From: Bryobacter sp. CoA8 C33
GTDB taxonomy: Bacteria > Acidobacteriota > Terriglobia > Bryobacterales > Bryobacteraceae
NCBI GenBank assembly: GCA_019931185.1
Contig: JAINDK010000011.1
Location: 1 to 58,864, forward strand
Reading direction: 5' to 3'
DNA: 58,864 nt
The notes beneath the pieces are model-generated. The model was not told the origin of the DNA, made no database searches, and saw only the letters and a list, made by a program, of their open reading frames with translations. Every line of letters starts with the position of its first letter. Within the stretch, counting starts at the first letter, position 1. Made by a program: the position numbers and the translations under genes. Shown here piece by piece: positions 37,146 through 45,918 of the stretch.

Positions 37146-38174
37146 TTACTCCTTGGGAACCGGCACGGCGTCGAGGATACGGGCGAGAAGGGCGTCCGGG
37201 GTGAGCTTGTCGCTTTCGGCCTGGAAGTTGAGCAGAATGCGGTGACGGAGGATGGGCTTATAGAGCTGTTGGATGTCGTCGTAGGTGACGTGATAGCGGC
37301 CCTTCATCAGGGCGCGGGCCTTGGAGGCGAGGACGAGGTTTTGAATGCCGCGGACGCTGGCGCCGAAGTTGACATATTTCTTTACGAAGTCGGGGGCGCT
37401 GGGATCGGAGTGGCGGGAGGCGCGCACGAGCGAGACGGCATAGCGGGCGACGCTTTCAGCGATGGGAACCATGCGCACGAGGCTCTGGAAGCCGAGCATT
37501 TCCTCGCCGGTGGTGATGGCGGAAGCGCGGGCCGAGGCGGTGGTGGTGGTGAGGTTGATGACGCGGAGTTCTTCCTCGGCCTCGAGATAGTCGAGAACGG
37601 TGTTGAACAGGAAGCGGTCGAGCTGGGCTTCCGGGAGCGGGTAGGTGCCTTCGAGTTCGATTGGATTTTGCGTGGCGAGGACGAAAAAGGGGCTGGGCAG
37701 GGCGTAGTGGTTGCCACGGACGGTAACGGTGCGCTCCTGCATGGCCTCGAGGAGAGCGGATTGGGTCTTGGGGGGAGTGCGGTTGATTTCGTCGGCCAGC
37801 ACGACGTTGCCGAAGATCGGGCCTTGCACGAAGGTCCAGGTGCGGCGGCCGGTGGTGGGATCTTCCTCGATGATGTCGGTGCCGGTGATGTCGGAGGGCA
37901 TCAGATCGGGGGTGAACTGGATGCGGGTGAACTTGAGGCCGAGAATGTCGGCGAGGGTGCGAACGAGCAGGGTTTTGGCGGTGCCGGGCAAGCCGGTGAT
38001 AAGGCAATGGCCGCCGACGAAGAGGGCGATCTGCACCTGTTCGAGGACTTCGTCTTGGCCGACGATGACCTTGCGGACCTCGGTGATGAGGGACTGCTGG
38101 ACGTGTTGGAAGCGCTCGACGCGAGACCGGATCTCGGAGGTATCGGATTGGGCTTCGGGAGAAATCATGTTCAT
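37146..38174 (-). CDS. MoxR-family AAA+ ATPase
   Basis: A 342 aa AAA+ ATPase. It shows Walker A ITGLPGTAKTLLVRTLA (about 58-74), the DLMPSDITGTDI segment, Walker B VVLADEINRTPPKTQSALLEAMQE (about 123-146), sensor 1 FVLATQNPIE, and a C-terminal lid domain. MoxR ATPases are chaperone-like and help assemble or activate envelope and metal-dependent complexes, usually with VWA partners. Its direct neighbours here are DUF58 and a TPR protease-like protein. Confidence 0.95.
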   Translation of the reverse strand: MNMISPEAQSDTSEIRSRVERFQHVQQSLITEVRKVIVGQDEVLEQVQIALFVGGHCLITGLPGTAKTLLVRTLADILGLKFTRIQFTPDLMPSDITGTDIIEEDPTTGRRTWTFVQGPIFGNVVLADEINRTPPKTQSALLEAMQERTVTVRGNHYALPSPFFVLATQNPIELEGTYPLPEAQLDRFLFNTVLDYLEAEEELRVINLTTTTASARASAITTGEEMLGFQSLVRMVPIAESVARYAVSLVRASRHSDPSAPDFVKKYVNFGASVRGIQNLVLASKARALMKGRYHVTYDDIQQLYKPILRHRILLNFQAESDKLTPDALLARILDAVPVPKE

Positions 38175-38177
38175 GAA

Positions 38178-40415
38178 TTAGTCCTTGCTCTGTGGAGTCT
38201 CAAGTTCGAGTAGCAACTTCTGCGCGGGTTTGAAGCCCGGGGCGAGTTCGAGGGCCTGGAAGAGGGCGTCCTGGGCGTCTTTGGGCCGCGACAGGGCGAC
38301 GTAGGATCTGGCCAAATTGTAATACGCGCCCGCCGGGTCGACCGGTTTCGAGGCCAGTTGGGCCCAGAAGGAGGCGAGAGCGCGATCGGGTTGTTTGAGG
38401 TCGAGGTAGTATTCGCCGAGCTTGCGGTGGAGATCTTCGTCGCCGACGGGGGCGATATAGATGAGGCGCTGGAGGGCGGCGGCGGCCATGGCTTTGTCGC
38501 CGCCTTCTTCCTCGAGCTGGGCGAGGCGCTTGAGCGAATCGGGCTCGCGGCCGCTGGCGCGGGCATATTCGCGGAGAGCGAGGCGGGCTTTTTCCTTGTC
38601 GCCCTTGGCGAGCAGGGACTCGGCGAGGGTCTCGTAGGCGGTCGCCAGCAGAGCCGTGGCGGGGTAGCCATCGATGGCGCGGCGGGCCTCGGTGATGGCG
38701 CGGTCGTAATCCTTATCCTTGAGGGCCTTGGCGGCGCCGGTAAGGGCGGAGCGGATTTCCTTCAACTGGTCGGCTGATTTGCCGTAGCGGGACTGGATGA
38801 AGTCGAGCAGCTTGGCGTCAAATTCCTTGGGAGAGAGCTTAAGGTGTTGTTCGATGACCTGGGGGGTGGTTTTGCGCTCGGCGAAGCTGAGGACCATGGC
38901 ATTAACGGTGTCCTGGCCGTAGTTTTTCACGATCCAGTCAAGGGCCTGGCCGGCCTGGAAGTAGCTGAGGCCGACCTGCAGGGGGTCCTTGGGGCGAACG
39001 AAGCCGGAGTCGAGTTCGGCGACAGGGAGGAATTTTTTTTCCTTGATGGCCATCAGGACGGCGGATTCGACCGGGTCTCCCCATTCGGAGCTGACCTGGG
39101 TCTCTTCGTGGACGCTGATGCCTTCGGTAAACCAGCGGGGCACGAGGAACTTGCTCATGACGAGGATGTAGCTATGGCTCAATTCGTGCCAGAGGGTGCT
39201 GGCCCAGTGGTAATCGCCGCCTTTGCGGGCCGAAGGGGAATCCATGGCGACGACGGGGCCGAAGCTGACGCCGGTGGCGCCGAGGCCGGGCATGCCGAGG
39301 GTGCGGACGGCGAAGTCTTCATGATCGGGATAGACCTCGACCTCGAGATCGGCATCGAGCTTCATCTTGTATTTGGCTTCGTAGGTCCGGCGGGCGCGGG
39401 CAATTTCTTCAGCGAAGTAGGGCCGCAGAACATTGGCTTCCTTCTTATGAAGTCGAACCTCGCCGCCTTCGAACTTGAAGGATTCGAAGTTCTTGTAGGA
39501 GTCCATGAGGCGGAGGCTGTTGACGACCTCGTTTGAGTGGTGCTGGTTGTTGTAGGCCAGTTCGAGTTGTTCGCGGGCCTCGGCTGGTTTGCCGATGCGC
39601 ATGAGGTTGATGCCGAGTTGTTCGCGGGCGATCCAGAGGTCGGGCTTGAGGGCGACGGCGCGGCGGAAGTAGCCGATGGCCTCTTCATAGCGGCGGTTGA
39701 GGATGAAGTAATGCCCGGCCCAGAACCAGGCTTCGCCGTATTGGGGCTGGATGGCGAGGATGCGGTCGAAGAAATGGGTGGGCTTGTTCTGGAGCAGTTC
39801 GATGGCGCCGAGAGTCGCCATGGCATGAAGGGCTTTGGGTTCGATAGCGAGGGCTTTTTCGGCTTCCTCGCGGGCCTTGGCCTCGTCGGAATTTTCCAGC
39901 GCTAGCTGGGCCATCAACTCGCGGGCCTCGTAGAGGCCGGGGTCGGCTTCGGCGGCGGCCTTGGCAAGGTCCATCGCCTTGGCGTCAAAGCCGCGGCTGA
40001 GCAGGCGGGCCAGGGCGAGCATGCCGGTGGGGTTGGTTTTGTCGATCTCGAGGGCTTCGCTGATGAGCTTGAGGGCTTCGGCACGGTTGAAGCGAGCGTC
40101 GAAGAGCAGGCCGAAACGGATGCGGACGAAAGGATCATCCGGATAGAGCTTGAGGGCTTTTTCGAAGTCCGCCATGGCATCCGCGAAGCGTCCGGTGCCC
40201 CAATGGCCTTCGGCGGTGAGGGCGGGAGAGGGCTCGGCCAGGAGGGCGACAAAGCATTTGGTGGCGGCGACAGAATCGCCGGCGCGGCGCTGGTCCCAGC
40301 AAGAGAGGGCCTTTTTGTGATCGTAGGAGTTGACGGCGATGCGCTTTTTGGGGGCCGGGGCCTGGGCGAGCAGAATGCCGATGGTGAGAACACCGAGCAA
40401 AGTCGCGTTTCTCAC
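38178..40415 (-). CDS. TPR protein with HExxH peptidase-MA-like domain, exported
   Basis: The 745 aa protein begins with a signal peptide (MRNATLLGVLTIGILLAQAPA). TPR-like repeats fill about 60-300 and 540-735. Between them (about 330-520) is a gluzincin-like domain with the zinc motif HELSH (410-414) in STLWHELSHSYI and a downstream Glu in WFTEGIS (about 431), the expected third ligand. This matches the peptidase MA family/DUF1570 pattern. It is probably a periplasmic protease or scaffold. It overlaps the caspase-like gene by 4 nt and precedes moxR by 3 nt. Confidence 0.8.
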   Translation of the reverse strand: MRNATLLGVLTIGILLAQAPAPKKRIAVNSYDHKKALSCWDQRRAGDSVAATKCFVALLAEPSPALTAEGHWGTGRFADAMADFEKALKLYPDDPFVRIRFGLLFDARFNRAEALKLISEALEIDKTNPTGMLALARLLSRGFDAKAMDLAKAAAEADPGLYEARELMAQLALENSDEAKAREEAEKALAIEPKALHAMATLGAIELLQNKPTHFFDRILAIQPQYGEAWFWAGHYFILNRRYEEAIGYFRRAVALKPDLWIAREQLGINLMRIGKPAEAREQLELAYNNQHHSNEVVNSLRLMDSYKNFESFKFEGGEVRLHKKEANVLRPYFAEEIARARRTYEAKYKMKLDADLEVEVYPDHEDFAVRTLGMPGLGATGVSFGPVVAMDSPSARKGGDYHWASTLWHELSHSYILVMSKFLVPRWFTEGISVHEETQVSSEWGDPVESAVLMAIKEKKFLPVAELDSGFVRPKDPLQVGLSYFQAGQALDWIVKNYGQDTVNAMVLSFAERKTTPQVIEQHLKLSPKEFDAKLLDFIQSRYGKSADQLKEIRSALTGAAKALKDKDYDRAITEARRAIDGYPATALLATAYETLAESLLAKGDKEKARLALREYARASGREPDSLKRLAQLEEEGGDKAMAAAALQRLIYIAPVGDEDLHRKLGEYYLDLKQPDRALASFWAQLASKPVDPAGAYYNLARSYVALSRPKDAQDALFQALELAPGFKPAQKLLLELETPQSKD

Positions 40416-41329
40416 TTGTCGAGCTCCTGCTGAACGCGGGCGACCTGGAGCAGAAGATTGCGCATCTCAAGGCGGTATTGTTCGGCGGGCATGGCAGCCT
40501 TGCGGAGTTTGAGGTTATCGATGCGTTGTTCGAGTTCTTCGCGCTGGCGCAGCAGGGTCTGTTTTTCCGGGGACTTCGCGGCGTTTTGCAGGGAACCGAA
40601 GACCAGCACGGGCATGCGCATGGCGACCATCGCTTCGCCCTTGGTGGAATCGGGGGTGCGCCAGCCTTGGCTCGAGCTGGTGTCGGCAATCAGGGCGTGT
40701 TCGCTGGCCAGACGCTGATTCGATTCGAAATACTTGGTGGTTTTCGTGTCGGCGTAGCGATAGGCCTCGAGGGCGGACACGATATCGTTCTTGTCGGCGT
40801 CGGACTGGGGGTCGCGCAGGGCTTCGAGCCAGAAACGGGCAAAAACGGTGGCGAGTTTCTCGGTGCCGGATTTGGTGGCGGTGATGACGGTGCGGCCCTC
40901 CTGGCGGAGGTCGGCGAGGCTGGCGCCGCTCGCACTGGTGGTGTTGACGACGAGTTGGCGCTTGGCGGGAACGGGCAGAAGCCAGAGGGCGAGTTCCTTG
41001 GCGCTGATGTCGGGGCCGGGGATATTGAATTTATAGTCAGAGCCATCGAAGGTGCCGTGGCCGATCAGGGTGAGGACGAGCGTGTCGTCGGGCTTGGCTT
41101 CGCGGGCGATCTGAGCCAGGGCGTCGCGCACCTTGATTTTGCTGAGGGCGGGACCGGCAAAGCTGAAGACCCGGGCGCCCGGGGCGGCGGCAGTGAGCTT
41201 GTTGAGCTCCTCGATCTGGGCCTTGAAGCGGGATTCGTAATCCTCCTGGCCACCGAGTCCACCGAGATTGACATACCAGGTGGTGGCCAGCAGTGGCAGG
41301 GGCAAGAAAAACAGGGCAAAGCGTCGCAT
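40412..41329 (-). CDS. Caspase/legumain-fold-like protein lacking a catalytic Cys, exported
   Basis: The start is the ATG at 41329, where the signal peptide MRRFALFFLPLPLLATTWYV begins. The 305 aa product has a clan CD-like core: a hydrophobic strand then Gly-His-Gly (LVLTLIGHGTFDG, His91), and about 35 residues later a strand ending LVVNTTSASGA (127-136). In legumain/caspase proteins that strand would end in a Cys such as DACQSG or DSCFSG. Here Thr/Ser replace it, so it is probably not a Cys protease. The C-terminal ~100 residues are charged and coiled-coil-like. The fold assignment comes from motif spacing only. Confidence 0.5.
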   Translation of the reverse strand: MRRFALFFLPLPLLATTWYVNLGGLGGQEDYESRFKAQIEELNKLTAAAPGARVFSFAGPALSKIKVRDALAQIAREAKPDDTLVLTLIGHGTFDGSDYKFNIPGPDISAKELALWLLPVPAKRQLVVNTTSASGASLADLRQEGRTVITATKSGTEKLATVFARFWLEALRDPQSDADKNDIVSALEAYRYADTKTTKYFESNQRLASEHALIADTSSSQGWRTPDSTKGEAMVAMRMPVLVFGSLQNAAKSPEKQTLLRQREELEQRIDNLKLRKAAMPAEQYRLEMRNLLLQVARVQQELDK

Positions 41330-41333
41330 TGGT

Positions 41334-43586
41334 CTATACAGCTCCCCAACGCCGGCGCAGGAGCCATTCGGCGGCCTTGGCGCCAAACAGCGCCAGCAGA
41401 AGGGCCGGCATGTTCCAGAGATCCTTGGTTTCCCGCGTGGTGATGCCGGCCTCGGAGTAAGCGATGTCATCCGGCAGAGCCTGGGCTGAGGCGGGGGTGT
41501 AATAGTTGCCCCCGGTTTGGCGGCTCAGGCCCTCGAGCAGTTGGCGGTTCTGCCCGGCATGGAAGTTTTCAGCGATGCCGTCCTGGCGCGACAGGGTGAA
41601 GACGTCGCGGCCCATCTCTTCCTTGCCGTTGCGGGCGAGGACCTCGACGACGTAATTACCGGACTTGGGGGCATCCCAGCGAGCCGTGAAGAGGCCGGTT
41701 TGGCTCGAGTCAGGGGTGAGCGGCAGCATGGCGGCGGCGCCACCGGGCCCGAGGATACGAGCCTCGACAGTGGCCCCGGCGAGGGGCTTGTAGGCGGGAT
41801 CGCGCACGTCGGCGCGAAACTCAACCTGGCCGTCGTCGAGCAGCAATTGTTTGGAAGGGGTGGCGCTAACCTGGGGTGGGGTTTCGGTGACGAGCCAGCG
41901 CAGAGTCTGTTGCCAGAAGACCTCGTGACTGAGATCCTTGACATCCTGCAGCATCTGCCAGCGCCAGGTGCCGGAGCTGGCAAAAACGCTGACGCGGCCG
42001 CGGCCGTAGCGCTGGGTGACAAAGAGCGGGTGGCGGCCTTTGCTGGTGGGCAAAGCATCGACAAGAACGGTGGCGCCGGGCTTGGCCGGGCCGGTCTCCT
42101 GATAATTGGCAAGGTAGGGGAGCTTGCGCCAGCGCTCCTCATTCTTCTTGGCGTCCTCTTCGATGCGGACGATGAGGCTATCGCGGCCCGCGCCGGTCAA
42201 TTCGGCCGTGGCGGGATCGCGATGGAAAGTTCCTTTACGGTCGGCGAGGGTAACGGGAATCATTTCGGCCACCGGGGAGGCCGCCCAGCCACCGTCGGCG
42301 AAGGCGCCGCGGCCCGCCAGGAAGAGCACACCGCCGCCGCGGCGATCGGCGAAATTGCGGATCATCGCCTGTTGTTGCGGGGTGAAGTAGCTGGCTTCGA
42401 TACCACCGATGATGAGGCCGGAGAATTTGAATAGCTCTTCTTCCTTGCCGGGAAAGCCTTGTTCGAGTTCCTTGGGATCTTCAACACCCTGGCGGTAGAT
42501 CTTATTCTGCGTCGTGCGCAGCATGGTGGTGAGTTGAAGATTCCGGTCGCCCTCGAGGGCACGGCGGATGAACTTGAAGTCCCATTTCGGCTCGCCTTCG
42601 ATGTAGAGGATGCGGGGCTTGAGGCTTTCGACGTTGATGAGCCGGGACTGGGCGTTGTTGCTTGGGTTTTCTTCGCCCTCGAGCTTGACGACGGAGGCGC
42701 GCACGTTGCGGGCTCCGGCCAGGCCGGCATTAAAGAGCAGAGTCTCGGTTTGGGGGACGCCTTCGGCGCCGAGGATGACCTCGCGGGAGGCGACGATTTT
42801 CTCGTCGGCAAGCAGGGCTAGCTTGGCTTTCTGGCCATTGAGGCCGAAGTGGCGGAGCGTTATGGCGGCGCCGATGCGGCTATCGGAGAGAGCGCGTTGG
42901 GGGACATCGAGATCGAGAACTTCGAGGTCGCGGGCGAGCTTTTCTGCCCCGAAGCCAACGCTGTGAATGGGAATCTTGCGGCGGCGAATCTCGGACAGAG
43001 TATCGGCTTCGAGCCCACCGGAGTTATCGCTGCCGTCGGTGAGCAGCACAACGGCGCCGATGGGCAAGCTGGCGGACTCCTCCATCATTTGCTTCATCGA
43101 CAGGCCGAGGTGCGTAGCGGGCTGAGCGCCGGTGAGGGCGTCGAGGCCTTGGATGCGTTCGAGGTAATTGCCAGCGCGGTAGACGCGGACTTGAAAGCGG
43201 TTGCGCAGTTTTTCGAGCAAGCCGCCGCTGAGCAGTTTCCGGGCTGCTTCGAGCCGGGGGAGGTCCTCGTGCTTGAGCTGCATACTGCGGGAGTCGTCAA
43301 CGACGACGGCGATCACATTTTGCTGGGGTTTGAGAGCGGTAACGCGGAGGGCAGGCCGCCAAAGGAGAAACAGCAGCAAGGCCAGCACGAGGCCTTGCAG
43401 GGCGGCGACGGCGATCCAGCGGCGGCCGGCGAAGTTGCCGCCGTGGTGACGCCAGACCCAATAGCCAGTGCCAGCGATGGCGATCAGCATCAGCAGGAGG
43501 AGAACCCAGGCCGGCCAGCCGGAGGCGAAGAGGAACTCGCCGCGGGTGAAGAGCCGGTATGGGTAAAGGAATAACGCTTCGAACAT
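41334..43586 (-). CDS. Large membrane VWA/GATase1-like protein of the MoxR operon
   Basis: The 750 aa protein has two N-terminal helices (about 25-46 and 58-77), then a VWA domain with the MIDAS VVVDDSRSMQLK (about 93-104) and LTDGSDNSGG. The second half has a class I glutamine-amidotransferase-like fold in which SGLIIGGIEASYF and GGVLFLAGRGAF replace the nucleophile region. It lacks an obvious catalytic Cys and His pair. This resembles the 'glutamine amidotransferase' VWA membrane proteins found beside BatA and MoxR. It follows DUF4159 on the same strand. Confidence 0.8.
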   Translation of the reverse strand: MFEALFLYPYRLFTRGEFLFASGWPAWVLLLLMLIAIAGTGYWVWRHHGGNFAGRRWIAVAALQGLVLALLLFLLWRPALRVTALKPQQNVIAVVVDDSRSMQLKHEDLPRLEAARKLLSGGLLEKLRNRFQVRVYRAGNYLERIQGLDALTGAQPATHLGLSMKQMMEESASLPIGAVVLLTDGSDNSGGLEADTLSEIRRRKIPIHSVGFGAEKLARDLEVLDLDVPQRALSDSRIGAAITLRHFGLNGQKAKLALLADEKIVASREVILGAEGVPQTETLLFNAGLAGARNVRASVVKLEGEENPSNNAQSRLINVESLKPRILYIEGEPKWDFKFIRRALEGDRNLQLTTMLRTTQNKIYRQGVEDPKELEQGFPGKEEELFKFSGLIIGGIEASYFTPQQQAMIRNFADRRGGGVLFLAGRGAFADGGWAASPVAEMIPVTLADRKGTFHRDPATAELTGAGRDSLIVRIEEDAKKNEERWRKLPYLANYQETGPAKPGATVLVDALPTSKGRHPLFVTQRYGRGRVSVFASSGTWRWQMLQDVKDLSHEVFWQQTLRWLVTETPPQVSATPSKQLLLDDGQVEFRADVRDPAYKPLAGATVEARILGPGGAAAMLPLTPDSSQTGLFTARWDAPKSGNYVVEVLARNGKEEMGRDVFTLSRQDGIAENFHAGQNRQLLEGLSRQTGGNYYTPASAQALPDDIAYSEAGITTRETKDLWNMPALLLALFGAKAAEWLLRRRWGAV

Positions 43587-43614
43587 TCGCGCCTTTGTTT
43601 GTTTGGATGCCGTT

Positions 43615-44427
43615 CTAGTGAGTCATGCTGTAGATGATGTAGTTCAAACCGATGCGGTAGGCCATGCTCGTGTAGCGCTCGGGATACTGTGGCATGTCGG
43701 CATGTTCCCAGGCATCACCGAGATCCATGTTGTGGCACATGGCGACCATGATGCGGCCCTTTTCGTCATAAATGCCTCCCCATTTTTCGGTGACGCCATC
43801 CTGCTCATAGGTTTGCCCGGTGTAGAACATGACGATGCCAGGAATCTGAACGCGGTTATCCAAATCGAAAAGCATGTGGAAGATGGCGTCTTTGTTGGGG
43901 ATGTCGACAACGGGACGGTCGGGGAAGACGCGGCTCATCGAGCGCATGAAGATTTCCCATTCGATCGAGCCATGGAAGTCGTCGACCATGAGGAAGCCGC
44001 CGCGAGTGAGGTATTCGCGGAGCTTCGCGGCCTGGGAGTCGGACAGGTCCCAGTGGCCTACTTCGACACCATAGATCCAGGGGTAATCGAAAATCTTGTC
44101 GGTATCGAGATCGACAACTTCCTCGACACTGCGGACATGGACGCGGGAAAGGCGGCGGATGCCCTGGGCGAAATGGCGTTCTGCTTTCGGGTAGTCGGTG
44201 GACCAACTGCCGCGGACGCCCCACATGCCGGCACCCTGGCGGTAGGAATTGTAGCGGAGGCGGGCAAAGACCCATTCGGTCTTTTCTCCAGCGTCGGCGG
44301 GGTAGGGCTCAGGCTCGTCTTCGTCGTCGAGGAAGGGCAATCGGCCGCGGCGCTGGAAGGCGAGACAAGCTCCAGCAAGCAGAATCACGACGATCAGCGC
44401 GCGGAGATTACGGTTGAATACCATCAC
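43615..44427 (-). CDS. DUF4159 protein
   Basis: A 270 aa protein with an N-terminal membrane or signal segment (about 8-24, LRALIVVILLAGACLAF). The family pattern is seen in FARLRYNS, the YPWIYGVEVGHWDLS segment, LREYLTRGGFLMVDDFHG (about 145-162), and the C-terminal MALGINYIIYSMTH-like end. The biochemical function is not known. DUF4159 regularly occurs with MoxR, DUF58 and VWA genes. It is the first gene of the eight-gene operon ending at 30573. Confidence 0.85.
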   Translation of the reverse strand: MMVFNRNLRALIVVILLAGACLAFQRRGRLPFLDDEDEPEPYPADAGEKTEWVFARLRYNSYRQGAGMWGVRGSWSTDYPKAERHFAQGIRRLSRVHVRSVEEVVDLDTDKIFDYPWIYGVEVGHWDLSDSQAAKLREYLTRGGFLMVDDFHGSIEWEIFMRSMSRVFPDRPVVDIPNKDAIFHMLFDLDNRVQIPGIVMFYTGQTYEQDGVTEKWGGIYDEKGRIMVAMCHNMDLGDAWEHADMPQYPERYTSMAYRIGLNYIIYSMTH

Positions 44428-44558
44428 CCAATTGATGCCTACTCTAACACGGACGAAACAGAATCCTGGCCGTTACGCCGCGGCAAAAAACAATTTCCGC
44501 GGGGTTGTTTCCCGGGGAGAAGAAAAAGGTTGATAATTTTAATGAGCACACCTTTAGC

Positions 44559-45827
44559 ATGGGGAACGAAAGCCTTTCCATTACCGACAACCGAACCGGC
44601 AAGTCATATGAGTTGCCGTTGAAGCACGGCAACATCCGCGCGATGGACCTGCGGCAGATCAAAGCAGATGAAAAAGATTTCGGGGTCATGTCCTATGACC
44701 CCGCTTTTTTGAATACGGCCGCCTGTGAGAGCAAGGTGACTTTTATTGACGGCGATGCGGGGATATTGCGCTATCGGGGCTACCCGATCGAACAATTGGC
44801 GGAGAAGACTACATTTCTCGAGTGTGCTTACCTGCTGCTGTACGGGGAGTTGCCGGATGCGGGGCAACTGGCGACGTTTACGGCGCGGGTGGCGAAGCAC
44901 ACGTTCATCCACGAGAACATGAAGAAGTTCATGGAGGGCTTCCGCTATGATGCCCATCCGATGAGCATGCTGGTGAGCTCGATCGCGGGGCTTTCGACTT
45001 TTTATCCGGATGCGCGGCAAGTGGATGACCCGCAGGTGCGGGAACTGATGGCGATCCGGCTGATTGCCAAGATGCCGACGATTGCCGCCTATGCCTACCG
45101 GCACACGAACGGGCTGCCGTTCGTGTATCCGGACAACGATCTGAGCTACACGGCGAATTTCATGAACATGCTGTGGAAGATGGCGGAGCCGAAGTTTCAG
45201 GCCAACGCGGTGCTGGCGCGGGCGCTCGACATTCTATTCATACTGCATGCCGATCATGAGCAGAACTGCTCGACCTCGACGATGCGGGTGATCGGCTCGT
45301 CGCAAGCGGATCCATTTCTGAGCATGGCGGGAGCGGCGGCGGCGTTAAGCGGGCCGCTGCATGGGGGTGCGAATGAAGAAGTGCTGCGGATGATCGATGA
45401 GATCGGCACACCGGACCATATCCCGGCCTTCATGGAGAGCGTGAAGAAGGGCGAGCGGAAGCTGATGGGTTTTGGCCACCGCGTTTATAAGAATTACGAC
45501 CCGCGGGCCAAGGTGATCAAGGAGACGGCTGACAGCGTGTTTGCCGTAACGGGCAAGAACCCGAAGGTTGATATCGCCCGGGAAATCGAAAAGATCGCGC
45601 TGAGCGATGAGTATTTCGTGAAGCGGCGGCTGTATCCGAACGTGGATTTTTACTCGGGGATCATCTACGAGGCGATGGGTTTCCGCCCGGAGATGTTCAC
45701 GGTGTTGTTCGCCATTCCGCGTACGGCGGGTTGGCTGGCGCACTGGGAAGAGCAGTGTAAGGATGGGGATACCAAGATCAGCCGGCCGCGGCAAGTTTTC
45801 CTGGGCGAGGCGGAACGCAAGCTCTAG
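44559..45827 (+). CDS. gltA: Citrate synthase (type II-like)
   Basis: The 422 aa product from the ATG at 44559 begins MGNESLSITDNRTGKSYELP, as GltA proteins do. The frame extends to a TTG at 44505 without support. Catalytic landmarks are HADHEQNCSTSTMR (first His), PLHGGANEEVL (second His) and FGHRVYKNYDPRA with the active-site region. The catalytic Asp is near VDFYSGI. It condenses oxaloacetate and acetyl-CoA into citrate at entry to the TCA cycle. A purine-rich stretch and an AT-rich TTGATAATTTTAAT lie just upstream. Confidence 0.97.
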   Translation: MGNESLSITDNRTGKSYELPLKHGNIRAMDLRQIKADEKDFGVMSYDPAFLNTAACESKVTFIDGDAGILRYRGYPIEQLAEKTTFLECAYLLLYGELPDAGQLATFTARVAKHTFIHENMKKFMEGFRYDAHPMSMLVSSIAGLSTFYPDARQVDDPQVRELMAIRLIAKMPTIAAYAYRHTNGLPFVYPDNDLSYTANFMNMLWKMAEPKFQANAVLARALDILFILHADHEQNCSTSTMRVIGSSQADPFLSMAGAAAALSGPLHGGANEEVLRMIDEIGTPDHIPAFMESVKKGERKLMGFGHRVYKNYDPRAKVIKETADSVFAVTGKNPKVDIAREIEKIALSDEYFVKRRLYPNVDFYSGIIYEAMGFRPEMFTVLFAIPRTAGWLAHWEEQCKDGDTKISRPRQVFLGEAERKL

Positions 45828-45871
45828 GGCGCCTCGGCAAAGACGAAACCGGAACAACGGTTGCCGCGTCC

Positions 45872-45900
45872 TTGACACCAGAAACGAATCCCGCTAGGGT
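45872..45900 (+). promoter_or_regulatory. Predicted sigma70-type promoter for the FecR-like gene
   Basis: TTGACA (45872-45877), a 17 nt spacer and TAGGGT (45895-45900) form a plausible promoter between gltA and the FecR-like gene. The -35 is perfect and the -10 is poor. Transcription would begin at or just before the ribosome-binding site at 45907, giving a very short leader. Confidence 0.4.
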
Positions 45901-45918
45901 TAGGCCAAGGAGATGTCC

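Noticed and set aside
44505-44558. Upstream TTG extension of citrate synthase
   Set aside because: Adds 18 residues with no homology and no ribosome-binding site before TTG.
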